Source: Sediminibacterium sp.
Lineage (GTDB): Bacteria > Bacteroidota > Bacteroidia > B-17B0 > Aurantibacillaceae
Length of the DNA: 64,000 nucleotides
Direction of reading: 5' to 3'
Assembly (NCBI GenBank): GCA_030054095.1
Contig: JASGCO010000003.1
Location: forward strand, 186,001 to 250,000
A program made the translations under genes and the position numbers. Below the pieces are notes generated by a model. That model worked only from the letters and a program-made list of their open reading frames with translations, ran no database searches and had not been told where the DNA came from. This document shows, one piece after another, positions 9,359 through 19,300 of this stretch. How positions within the stretch are numbered: position 1 is the first letter of the stretch; the number at the start of each line of letters is the position of its first letter.

Positions 9359-10979
9359 AATCTACCTCAACAGTTTCTCTTATCATCGAATAATAAAGTT
9401 CTTTTTCCCCAAAGAGGCGCTCGGCAATAATACCACGTTTGGTACATTCTTCAACCAGCATATTCGATTGTACTATTGGGTGCGACTCGGGTGTATATTT
9501 AATGCTGCTGATAAATTCGAGCCAGGGTTCCTGCCCCATAGCATATACGTAAGCCTCTGCAGGATTAAAAATATCAATCAGATCCATTCCTTTTTTGAAA
9601 TCAGATCCGGATAACCTTCTGGTCTGATCTTTATCTCTCGGAATATTTTCAGTCAATAAAGGGCCATATAACCAGGATAATGGCGCTCCTTCGCACTCCA
9701 TTCCCAAAAAGATAACATCGACTCCCCCAATTTTTTTATGGATGTGTTTGTATAAATTCCGTTCCAGAATGCGGGAATCTGCCACAAATAAAAAGGTAAA
9801 TTTTCCAATATCCACATGAAAGCATGCTTTTGCCATAATATTGATATCACTGTGTTCTCCGGTAAAAGGAAGGCCGGTAATACAACAGTTGGCAAATTCA
9901 ATCTTCTCCATTTCACTCACCTCAACAATATTATTAAACCCAATACTGTTAAACATTAGTTTCAAATTAGGATCCTGTAAAGAGCCGGCATTCGTGCGGG
10001 GCACCACAATGTTTTTTATTTTATGCCGAAGTGGCAACAATGTTTCGAAGAGGATATGATCCTGGTGGTTATGCGTGATCAAAACATAATCAATCACATC
10101 CGGAAGGTGCACATCCGAAAAATGAGACACGCTGGATTCGTATCCATAATAGCTGATAACCGGATCTACGAGAATACTGATATCCTTTGTTTCAATTAAT
10201 ATGCAAGCGTGTCCAAAATACCGCATCCGGACCTTATCACCGGTGTACCGGTCATATACCGGATGTGGCTGTTTTGTAAAAAACGTATTGAACAACTCAC
10301 GTTGCTCTGGTTTAATACCCAGTATTTCCGCTGCTTCGTCAATACTTCCCGGATCCCGTTTCATTTTGCTTATAAAATCAATACCCGGATGGTCGAAAGG
10401 GATTTCAAGATGTAAGATATCCGGTTCATCCAATTTAGGCGTACTTAAACAAAAGGCCCGCTCGTCATTATTCGTAATCCAAAGCGCAATACTCTGAGAA
10501 GTTTTATCATAATACTCACTATCGTAGAGCAGCGCTTCAAAAAAACGGAAAGACGGATGATTATTAAGATCGTAAACCAACTCAACATATCCTTTAAGAA
10601 TGTCAGGAACCTTTTCGTATAAATCCTCCATAGAATATCCCTTTGCCTCTGCCGCCAGCAATTTGTCCAGCTCTTTTATGGCTTCAGAAAATTCGATTAT
10701 GCTATGTTTCCGTTTTACTGTATCATCCCTTAAGGCTTTGATTTCTTCCGATCGCGTTCGTGTGTAATCCATAAAAGGCCCGCCCCGCATCTTAGGATTC
10801 TTAACTGCCGCTTCGTGTATTTGCGGCGATTGTATATAGGAGTTCATTATTTTCAAATGCCTCCCGGTGATGTTCATTGCTGATGTTGCGGGTGAAATAA
10901 GGTGCGGCCAGGCATACCAGCGGTCTACCAATGGTTCAATAACCAGATTTGGCTTTAAATAGTAATTAGATGTTGACAT
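9357..10979 (-). CDS. CmlA-like diiron beta-hydroxylase (MBL fold), copy 1
   Basis: A 540-residue protein. Residues about 1-245 match the N-terminal domain of CmlA-type hydroxylases (YYLKPNLVIEPL, WYAWPHLI, AVKNPKMRGGPF). About 250-500 is a metallo-beta-lactamase fold with metal ligands HNHQDH (303-308), Glu375 in GEHSD and Asp401 in VADS. CmlA from the chloramphenicol pathway hydroxylates the beta carbon of an amino acid held on an NRPS carrier domain using a non-heme diiron site. As I recall its ligand numbering (305/307/309/310, 377, 403), every visible ligand here is offset by exactly two. A Glu rather than His in the GEH motif favours an oxygenase over a hydrolase. The substrate is inferred to be a carrier-bound residue of this assembly line. 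It is paralogous to the gene at 13440-15062. Confidence 0.82.
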   Translation of the reverse strand: MSTSNYYLKPNLVIEPLVDRWYAWPHLISPATSAMNITGRHLKIMNSYIQSPQIHEAAVKNPKMRGGPFMDYTRTRSEEIKALRDDTVKRKHSIIEFSEAIKELDKLLAAEAKGYSMEDLYEKVPDILKGYVELVYDLNNHPSFRFFEALLYDSEYYDKTSQSIALWITNNDERAFCLSTPKLDEPDILHLEIPFDHPGIDFISKMKRDPGSIDEAAEILGIKPEQRELFNTFFTKQPHPVYDRYTGDKVRMRYFGHACILIETKDISILVDPVISYYGYESSVSHFSDVHLPDVIDYVLITHNHQDHILFETLLPLRHKIKNIVVPRTNAGSLQDPNLKLMFNSIGFNNIVEVSEMEKIEFANCCITGLPFTGEHSDINIMAKACFHVDIGKFTFLFVADSRILERNLYKHIHKKIGGVDVIFLGMECEGAPLSWLYGPLLTENIPRDKDQTRRLSGSDFKKGMDLIDIFNPAEAYVYAMGQEPWLEFISSIKYTPESHPIVQSNMLVEECTKRGIIAERLFGEKELYYSMIRETVEVD

Positions 10980-11004
10980 ATATATTGCTTAAAAGTTTAT
11001 AACA

Positions 11005-13425
11005 TTAATGGTTTAATCGTTCCTTTTCTTCTTCGTTGCTAAGACGGGTTGCCCTTTCATTAATTTTAATTTTCCCGAATTTATAGCTCAGAGAAATCCT
11101 AAACCGCCGGGTATCATTCGTTTTATACGAATACCAATTTTGGTTAAGGTGCTTTGATTCTACACGGTTTACGAACGTATAAAACACATCATCTACCCCC
11201 AGGGCCATATCCATACGATCGTTAAACAAAGCCATTTTTACAGCCATGGAAGCCATCCATTTAGGCTTTAATTTTACAATACCATAAACATTAGGTCCAA
11301 CATACAGGGCATTTAGTTCCAGTTTCATTTTCTCACTTAACAGAAAAACATTTGAGAGATTCGCGAAATAATTAATTCCGGTTTGGTAGAAACTGACATT
11401 ATCAATATCACCTCTGTAAGTCATATAAGAAAATGAGCCGGTTACTACCACATCCCATCTTCTATTAATGGAGCCCTGATAAAACGCGGAACTCTCAACC
11501 GCGTTATTTGATTTCATGTTTTTAACCGATTGAATAATTGTTCGGGAACTATCTGTTTGGCTAAGGTATTGCAACATTACGTTTTGAGTGCTTGAATATG
11601 CCACGGCAAAGGAAAACGCACCACGAAAACTATACGTCAGCTCTCCTCTGGTATTAAAATCGGGCAATAACAATGGATTACCAATCTGAAAAGAGTACTG
11701 ATCAAGAAAAAACATGAAAGGATTAAGATCTGCAAAGTTAGGCCGGTTAGTACGTCTCAGAACATTTAACTGAAATTCATGATCGTCTTTATACTGATAA
11801 GCAAACGACACATTCGGAAATAGCTGAAAATAATCTTTCTTCAAAACGTAATTATTCCGTTCGCTACTCCCATTTAAGCTTGTCTTCTCTAAACGAGCAC
11901 CCAATTGCATACTCAGATTTCCGATTGTTTTTATATAATTACCATAAGCCGCATAGGTTTTTTCTTCGTAGTTATACTTGTTCGATATCTTCACATCCTC
12001 AACATAATTTCCATCTCCCAAAATATCCCGTTTAAACAGGTAATTATTTGCAGTGGTAATCATTACAAACTTCAGCCCCGTTTCGAAAGTACCCACACGA
12101 TTAATCACTTTTACCAGATCGCTGCGGCCCGATATTACAGAAGATCCCGTTCCATTTGTATTTTTGTAATTATTAGGCATTGAAGCCTGCACATCCGCGG
12201 CATTAAAAAAAGAATTGAGATTACTTTCTGAAATGGCTTCTGGTAAATCTGTATAATCGGCTACACAGACCCATTGAGAACCTAAAGTATCCAGTTTGTG
12301 TTCATAGTTCACATTTACATTTGTCGATTTCCAGTCCCCGTTCTGATCTATATCTGTGTACACCTTATTAAAAGGAAAGGTATTGTAGCCTGTAATTGAA
12401 TTCACACTGTTACTTAATGTATTTCGGAGTCCTGCATTTCCCTCCACTTTAGCCCCTAACACATCCGTTGGAGACAATGCATAATCAAATCCAATGGTGT
12501 AATTCAACGTCCTATTCAAATCATTGGTTACATTTTTCGTATTTAGAGAAGAAGATCCATTAAGGTCAGTAAAATTTTTCTCAAACGACTGTTCCGATCG
12601 GTAACGACTCTTATCTAAACTCAGAGTTGTAAAAAAGAGTGCTTTCCGTGTTTTATAGTTAAGAGCGCCACCAAGCAGAGAACGATCATAAAATCCTTGC
12701 GAATAAGAAGAAAATAAGGACCCTGTCAGACCAGTTACAACCGCCTTCTTTGTTTTAATGTTGATCATTCCTGATGTACCTGTTGCGTCGTACTTAACCG
12801 GTGGATTCTTCAAGATTTCAATTGACTTGACCAAGTCCGCATTCATGCCCTTTAAAAGATTAATCAGTGAACTACCTGACAACTTTTGAGGGCGGTCATC
12901 TATCATAACAATAACACCTGTTTTACCCTGCATCATTATCTTATTCTCATCAATTGTTATTCCGGGCAGCTTTACTAACAACTCGTATAAAGAATTACCT
13001 TTGGCAAGCACCGAATTTTCGACATTCACAACTGTATTGCCGTTCTTAACCTCAATGAGTTTGCGTAAGCCAACAACCGTTAATTGCTCTAGCGAAGTAC
13101 TTTCCATATTCATCACCAAATCAAAGACCAGATTTTTCTTATCGGCTGAATCCACCATAAACACAGGGCTTATCCCATTCCGGTATCCGATTGAAAAACA
13201 ACGGATAAAATAGGTTCCGGGATTAGTGGCGTTTATACTGTAGTTTCCCAATGAATCAGTTACAGTTCCCCTAACAATGGCACTATCGGGCAACTTAACC
13301 AAAGCCATCGTAGCGTATGGCAATCCGCTTCCTAGGCTATCCCTTACAACACCACTTACTTTTGTTTGACCAATCAAATGAATTGCAGAAATTAAAAGCG
13401 TAAAAATAATACTATATGATTTCAT
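11005..13425 (-). CDS. TonB-dependent-receptor-like outer-membrane beta-barrel protein
   Basis: An 806-residue protein with a signal peptide (about 1-19). A carboxypeptidase-regulatory-like beta-sandwich follows (about 22-105; VSGVVRDSLG, GTVTDSLGNYSI). Next is a plug-like region (about 110-225; LLVKLPGITID, GVIVMIDDRPQ, SIEILKNPPVKYDATG, GMINIKTKK), then a long run of aromatic-ended beta strands to a C-terminal barrel strand (FRISLSYKFGKIKI). This is the Bacteroidota outer-membrane receptor architecture. It sits between the two CmlA-like genes with gaps of only 14 and 25 bp, so it is cotranscribed with the biosynthetic genes. That suggests a role in handling the peptide at the outer membrane: re-uptake (as for a metallophore), release, or self-protection. 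Which one cannot be decided from sequence. Confidence 0.82.
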   Translation of the reverse strand: MKSYSIIFTLLISAIHLIGQTKVSGVVRDSLGSGLPYATMALVKLPDSAIVRGTVTDSLGNYSINATNPGTYFIRCFSIGYRNGISPVFMVDSADKKNLVFDLVMNMESTSLEQLTVVGLRKLIEVKNGNTVVNVENSVLAKGNSLYELLVKLPGITIDENKIMMQGKTGVIVMIDDRPQKLSGSSLINLLKGMNADLVKSIEILKNPPVKYDATGTSGMINIKTKKAVVTGLTGSLFSSYSQGFYDRSLLGGALNYKTRKALFFTTLSLDKSRYRSEQSFEKNFTDLNGSSSLNTKNVTNDLNRTLNYTIGFDYALSPTDVLGAKVEGNAGLRNTLSNSVNSITGYNTFPFNKVYTDIDQNGDWKSTNVNVNYEHKLDTLGSQWVCVADYTDLPEAISESNLNSFFNAADVQASMPNNYKNTNGTGSSVISGRSDLVKVINRVGTFETGLKFVMITTANNYLFKRDILGDGNYVEDVKISNKYNYEEKTYAAYGNYIKTIGNLSMQLGARLEKTSLNGSSERNNYVLKKDYFQLFPNVSFAYQYKDDHEFQLNVLRRTNRPNFADLNPFMFFLDQYSFQIGNPLLLPDFNTRGELTYSFRGAFSFAVAYSSTQNVMLQYLSQTDSSRTIIQSVKNMKSNNAVESSAFYQGSINRRWDVVVTGSFSYMTYRGDIDNVSFYQTGINYFANLSNVFLLSEKMKLELNALYVGPNVYGIVKLKPKWMASMAVKMALFNDRMDMALGVDDVFYTFVNRVESKHLNQNWYSYKTNDTRRFRISLSYKFGKIKINERATRLSNEEEKERLNH

Positions 13426-13439
13426 GAAAAGTTCTGGTA

Positions 13440-15062
13440 TTAGGCAAAATTCTGAATCAGGCTATGGTTAAACAATTCCCTTTCCGCAAATAAACGTTCC
13501 GCTATAATTCCTTTCTCGTGACACTCATCAATCAATTTATTGGACTGCACAATAGGGTTAGATGTTTCTGTATAATGAACATCTAATAAGTGCCTTATCC
13601 AAGGTTCAGCCCCCATGGCATAAACGTAAACCTCTTTAACATTAAACCGTTTCACCAGATCGATTCCTTCCTCGTAGTTACTGCCCCTACCCCTTCGCGA
13701 AAAATCTTTGTTACGCTGCTGTTGTTTCGTAAAAACAGGACCATACGCCCAGGATGCAGGCGCGCCATCGCATTCCATTCCCATAAACAACACATCCACA
13801 TCTCCCAAAAGCTCATGACAGATTTTGTATAGCTCCGGTGATTGATTACACGAATCTGCTACGGCGAGCATCGTGTACCCCTTTACGTGAATATGATAGC
13901 ACAATTTACTGTTAATGTGAATATCGTGGTGTTCGCCAATAAAAGGAACACCGGTGATTGTTACGCCTTTACCATCGTTTACCTGCTCTAAATCCGTCAG
14001 TTCAATAACATTTGAAAACCCGAGATGGCTTAACATCAACTTCAGGGACGGATCCTGAATAGCTCCATCTATGTTCTTCCCGACAACGATATTTTTTACT
14101 TTATGCCGGAGTTGCAACATGGTTTCTAATAAGATATGATCGTGGTGCCCGTGAGTAATTAACACATAATCTATGGTATCTGGTAAATCGTCGAATGTGA
14201 AACGGGAAATATCTGTTTCGTAAGTATAACTTAAAACAGGATCAAGTAAAATACTAAGCTCTTTTGTTTCAATAAGAATACAGGCGTGTCCAAAATAGCG
14301 AATTCTTGCACTGTCTCCGGTATATTTCTCATACTTCTTTGGTGATTTCTCAGTAAAGAAGTTTTTAAACAAGTGCATTTGTTCATCTGTAATGGACAAG
14401 GCCGTTTTAATGTAATTCAGGCTTTGGGGGTGCCGCTTCATCTTAAACAATTCGTCTAGAGCCACTGACTTAAAAGGAATTTTCAACTCCAAAGAATCAG
14501 ATCCAAGAAGACGAGGAGTTGTAAAAATAAACGGACGGCTTTCATCGCAACCGGTAAGCGTTAAAGCCACACTTTGAAACGCCTCGATGTAATAAGGACT
14601 TTTGTACAATAATCCTTCATAAAACCGGAAGTCCGGGCGGTGATGCCTGTCGTAATATAACTCAACGTATCCTTTTAATGCTTGCGGAATTTCTTTGTAT
14701 AATGGCTGCAGGTAGTAACCCGTCGCTTTCTCATCAAGGAGATTATCAAGTTGCCGTATGCCTTCCACAAAATCGAAAAGCGGACGGGCCACACGTTTAG
14801 TTTGCTCCAGAATAGCCCGTATTTCTTCTGAGCGATCACCTTCCAAATCAATAAAAGGGCCGCCTTTAAGCGCCGGATCTTTTACTGCCTGACTATGTAC
14901 ATCCGGAGCTTTTATATAGGATTCCATTATCGGAATATATCTATCCACAACATTAAGGGCTGTTGATATAGGCGGAATAATATGGTGCCAGGCGTACCAA
15001 TTGTTTACAAGAGGTTCTACCTGAACGTTGCTTTTTAAATAATAAAGTGGTTCTGTTTGCAT
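13440..15062 (-). CDS. CmlA-like diiron beta-hydroxylase (MBL fold), copy 2
   Basis: This is a full-length paralogue of the protein at 9357-10979. The same N-terminal region is present (YYLKSNVQVEPLVNNWYAW, DPALKGGPFID), followed by the MBL-fold motifs HGHHDH, GEHHD and VADS. Numbered from the upstream ATG at 15092, the ligands are His314, His316, Asp318, His319, Glu387 and Asp413. I prefer the ATG at 15062 (MQTEPLYYL) because it aligns with the start of copy 1 and does not overlap the transporter gene. The 15092 start would add ten residues and overlap by 17 bp. It is predicted to hydroxylate a carrier-bound amino acid. Two distinct copies suggest two different target modules or substrates. 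Confidence 0.82.
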   Translation of the reverse strand: MQTEPLYYLKSNVQVEPLVNNWYAWHHIIPPISTALNVVDRYIPIMESYIKAPDVHSQAVKDPALKGGPFIDLEGDRSEEIRAILEQTKRVARPLFDFVEGIRQLDNLLDEKATGYYLQPLYKEIPQALKGYVELYYDRHHRPDFRFYEGLLYKSPYYIEAFQSVALTLTGCDESRPFIFTTPRLLGSDSLELKIPFKSVALDELFKMKRHPQSLNYIKTALSITDEQMHLFKNFFTEKSPKKYEKYTGDSARIRYFGHACILIETKELSILLDPVLSYTYETDISRFTFDDLPDTIDYVLITHGHHDHILLETMLQLRHKVKNIVVGKNIDGAIQDPSLKLMLSHLGFSNVIELTDLEQVNDGKGVTITGVPFIGEHHDIHINSKLCYHIHVKGYTMLAVADSCNQSPELYKICHELLGDVDVLFMGMECDGAPASWAYGPVFTKQQQRNKDFSRRGRGSNYEEGIDLVKRFNVKEVYVYAMGAEPWIRHLLDVHYTETSNPIVQSNKLIDECHEKGIIAERLFAERELFNHSLIQNFA

Positions 15063-15075
15063 AATGTTATTCGTT

Positions 15076-16287
15076 TTATCGGGTTGATTCATATTTTTTA
15101 ATTTTTAACTTTTGGAAGAAGAAAATGGCCAGTATTCCAAACAATCCACCAAAAGCAAGTATTTTTTGTGGTCCAAAAAAATCCATCAATGTTCCGGACA
15201 CGATAGTGATGATAGCAATAACCAACTGATCAGCCATACTCTTAACAGACATGATAGTGGCCCGTATACGTTCAGGTATAAATTGATGTACGAATGTGTA
15301 AAGAACAGGCATACCTACATTAAACATTCCACCTTTTATAGAAAACACTATGCATGCTATTATAAAATGAGGAGGATAAATAAACAACAAAGACAGTAAC
15401 AACAGCATTACTACTAACACCACCACTGACATAACACTTCCGGGATGAAACCGGCTAACATAACGGGAAAGGAAAGACATTCCTATTCCTACCGCTGCCG
15501 TTACCGAAAACAAATAACCCAACTGATACTGTTGCATACCAAGATCTACCAGAAAAGGCTGCATCCCTATATTACTAACCATCATAAAATCAATAAACAA
15601 TCCGGCTATTATAAAATAAAATACAACTTTATGCTTCAAAGAATAAGCCACCCCTAATTTGGTCGTGTGCACCGTTTTTTTGGCGAGTTCGGAAGGACTT
15701 AATTTAAGAGAGGTATAATTTTCTTTGGCAAATAGTCCGATAATAAACGCATTTAACAAAAAACCAATCCCGAATATAAACCAGAGTATATTGATATTAT
15801 AATTTTTTACGAGAACCGCCCCTATAATGGGTGCAAATATTGAACCCAACGATAAGAAACTGCTCTGTTTTATATAATACTCCTGTTGTAGATCTAATCG
15901 TTTCATTTTACGGAGATTGCCTATTACAAGTGCTTCATCTGAACCTGACGAAAAAGTCATTCCTACACCTGCAATTGCCCATAAAACAGTAATAAGATAA
16001 AAGTTACTGGTGAATGCAATTAGCATAGTAGAAATTGCAGTTATGGAACAACCAATGATCATTGATTTTTTACGACTGAACCCATCCGCAAATGCGCCTG
16101 TGGGAATTTCAAACAAAAACATCGCAAAACCGTTGGCGGCAGTAATTATTGCAATTTGCAGATACGAAAAACCCAGATTCATGAAATGTACGACAGTAAA
16201 CGGAAAAATCATCGTCGACAAACCATAAATCATCACCTGTAAATAAAACGGCCATAAGTACTTCAGTTCATTTTTTTTAAAGAGCAT
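15076..16287 (-). CDS. MFS transporter, probable peptide exporter
   Basis: A 403-residue polytopic membrane protein with about 12 hydrophobic segments. It has the MFS loop-2/3 signature region (EIPTGAFADGFSRKKSM, close to the GxxxDRxGRK consensus). It lies 49 bp after the last NRPS gene and directly before the CmlA-like gene, so it probably exports the finished peptide or an intermediate across the inner membrane. The family also contains drug-efflux and sugar transporters, and no motif fixes the substrate. It ends in a basic tail (KKLKIKKYESTR-like). Confidence 0.82.
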   Translation of the reverse strand: MLFKKNELKYLWPFYLQVMIYGLSTMIFPFTVVHFMNLGFSYLQIAIITAANGFAMFLFEIPTGAFADGFSRKKSMIIGCSITAISTMLIAFTSNFYLITVLWAIAGVGMTFSSGSDEALVIGNLRKMKRLDLQQEYYIKQSSFLSLGSIFAPIIGAVLVKNYNINILWFIFGIGFLLNAFIIGLFAKENYTSLKLSPSELAKKTVHTTKLGVAYSLKHKVVFYFIIAGLFIDFMMVSNIGMQPFLVDLGMQQYQLGYLFSVTAAVGIGMSFLSRYVSRFHPGSVMSVVVLVVMLLLLSLLFIYPPHFIIACIVFSIKGGMFNVGMPVLYTFVHQFIPERIRATIMSVKSMADQLVIAIITIVSGTLMDFFGPQKILAFGGLFGILAIFFFQKLKIKKYESTR

Positions 16288-16336
16288 ATTTTCTATTATG
16301 TATAAAGGATAAAATTTTAAATGTTAATTCAACTCG

Positions 16337-19300
16337 CTAAACGACCTCGCTGAAACTCATCTTTTCGTTTTCTTCGTGCTGAACACTGAGCGCATTCACA
16401 AAATCACTAATAGAATTACTGCCCACGTCTAAAATATCATCATGGTAACAATCGAGGGGTATTACCTGCACTTTTTCTGCCAACATATTCAGGTTATTAG
16501 CGTTTAATTGTTTCAGGTAGTTATTCTTTGTTTCAGCATCTTCTAAAACTTTAAACATATCCACATTCATAGCTTTAAAGAGGTAAACTTGTGTGTACTC
16601 TAAATGACTTGAAACGTCTGATCTCCCGATTTCAGTTTCGGCCTCAATAGCGGCAAATACTTTCCTGTAATAAGCCTCATCGGCTGCATTACGCTTAAAT
16701 TCTGCCGATTCTAAAGCCTGATTCCGGGCTTGCTCAACGTATTCGCGCGTAATAAAACTCCGCAGGTAATCATCCGTATGAATAGTATCCAGTGCAAATA
16801 CATTAATCGCTTTATATCCCCTAGATTCGAGGATGGCAGCTATTTCAATACTGATCTTCCCGCCAAGTGACCACCCCAGCAGATTTACAGGTTCCGTTAA
16901 CACATAGCTCTTTTCCAGATTCTGCAGGTAATAGCTAGCCAATTCATTTAGTGAAGCAATCTTATTTTCGTAGTGTATATTATAGTTATCGATTCCGATA
17001 CAATTATAATTGCCCGCCAATTTTTCAGACAGTTGCTGGTAAACTTCCGAGCCACTTCCTCCCGCATGTATAAAAATAAAATTTGGTAGTTTGTCGCTGT
17101 ATGTTGATTGATACTGGGTAATCAATTTAAATCCGTTATGTTGATTCAGAAGTTCGCTGATTGTCTTTAGCCGGAAGATATCCGCTACTTTTACAGTGTA
17201 CCCCAGCAGCTTACTCATCTTAAATGCTACCTGAATGGCTAAAATAGAATTACCACCTATCTTAAAAAAATCATCACTTACACCAACACGCTTTTGTCCA
17301 ATGATCTCCTGCCAGATCAGACAAATTGCTTCTTCCTGTTTAGTAGAAGGGGCCTTGTACTCTTCTTCCGCAACAATACTGGATGGGTCAGGAAACTCAC
17401 TTTTATTGAGTTTACCGTTGGTTGTAAGTGGAAATTTATCCATCTCAATAAAATAAGACGGAACCATATAAGCCGGCAATACATTCTGTAGCTTTTGCTG
17501 TATTAAACTACCTGAATTCTGAGAGGAATCATTTACTATGTAATAAGCAATCAGGTACTTAATACTTCCGTTTTCGGTCACCTTTTCGCGGGCCTGCACA
17601 TGAGCCTGCTTGATTTCTTCCAATTGCAAAAGGGCTTGTTCAATCTCGGAAAGCTCAATTCTGTATCCACGTATTTTAACCTGATCATCATTCCTTCCCA
17701 GAAATTCAAGTTCACCGTTCTCCAGCCACCTTACTTTGTCTCCGGTTTTATACATAGTACCATAACCGGATTGTTTTTCTTCTGAAGTTACAAACGGATT
17801 CTGTATAAATCGCTCACGGGTCAGTTCTCTGCGGTTCAAATAGCCATTCGTTGTACTTTTTCCGCTGATGTACAGCTCGCCAGGAACGCCAACAGGAACA
17901 GGATTTACTAATTTATCCAAAACATAAACCTTTACATTTTTAATAGGGCTACCAATATTTGTATTCAGATCGCCTTCATTATATGAATGCATCGTTGAAT
18001 AAACCGTATTTTCTGTAGGACCGTATGCATTAATCAGTTTTCTACCTCTGCTCCATCTATTCAAACACTGCCGTGAGTTTGTTCCTCCACCTACATGTAT
18101 GGTTTTCAACTGTTCCATACTTAGTGGCTCCATAGATTCTAATAAATCTGCAGGAACCGTAAAGTGCGTTATTCCTTCTGCATTTATATAAGCAGAGAGA
18201 TCGGCACTTTGCTTTACTTCTTCGGGTATAATATGCAAAGCCCCTCCTGAAAACAGAACCGGAAAAATTTCTGAAACAGCACCGTCAAACGAAATCGTTA
18301 TAAGCTGCGAAGCCAGAGAATCAGGCGCCAGTTCAAAATGATGCTGTATATTATAACATAGGTTTAAAAGGTTATTTTGCGTTACAACCACTCCTTTCGG
18401 TTTACCGGTTGTTCCGGATGTGTAGATAATGTATGCCGGATGCGAAAGTTGAGTATTATCAGGTAAATTACGGGTAAGTGAAGCTTCAGGAAGATCTACT
18501 GAAAGATCTATATTAATCACTCTGTATTTGGGGAGTTTAACCAGTCCCTCCTCACTGAGTGCTTTGGTGCTTATAATAAAATCTGCTTCAGTGTCCTTGA
18601 GCATAAAATCGATCCGTTCTTGTGGATATGAAGTATCAACCGGCACAAATGCGCCGCCTGCTTTAAGTACTGCCAGCATAGCAATAATAGCTTCAGGACT
18701 CCTGTTAAGGAAAAGCAGAATCGGAGAGCCTGGCTCCATTGCAAACTGCGTGCGTTCCTGATACAGATTTAAAATATGCTGTGCCAGCTGATTACTTTTT
18801 TCATCGAGCTGCTGGTAAGTCAGATATTTTCCCTCACAACTAATGGCCGTTTGTAATGGATTAATCTGTACGTGCTTTTCAAATTTCTTTATAAATAATT
18901 CATTGAAAGAGAAATCGGCATTGGTTTCATTCCAGTCGTACAAAACCTTTTTCCGGTTTTCTTCATCCAACAAACTTATCGAATAATAAGGAGTTTCTTC
19001 TTCGCTCGTCAACTGATCCAGTAAATTGTTATACTGCCTGAATAATGCTTCAATAGTCGATTTCTTAAAAAGACTGGTACTGTAGCTTAACTCAACGGCT
19101 AGTCGGTCTTCGCTATCATCAACAAGAATAGAAAGATCGAATCGCTCTACCTCGTAAGCCTCATTAAGTTTATAAGCTTTAAATAAAGGTTCAGATTTAT
19201 GCGCCTCAGTGTCTGTGGATGGTGCATATCCAAAACTCTGGACAGAAAGCATAATCTGGCATAAAGGATGACGTGTAGCATTACGCTCAATTTTCAGTTC

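Noticed and set aside
9357-15062. The two MBL-fold proteins as beta-lactamase-like resistance or lactonase enzymes
   Set aside because: The CmlA-type N-terminal half, the Glu in the GEH motif and the NRPS context fit a carrier-protein hydroxylase better.
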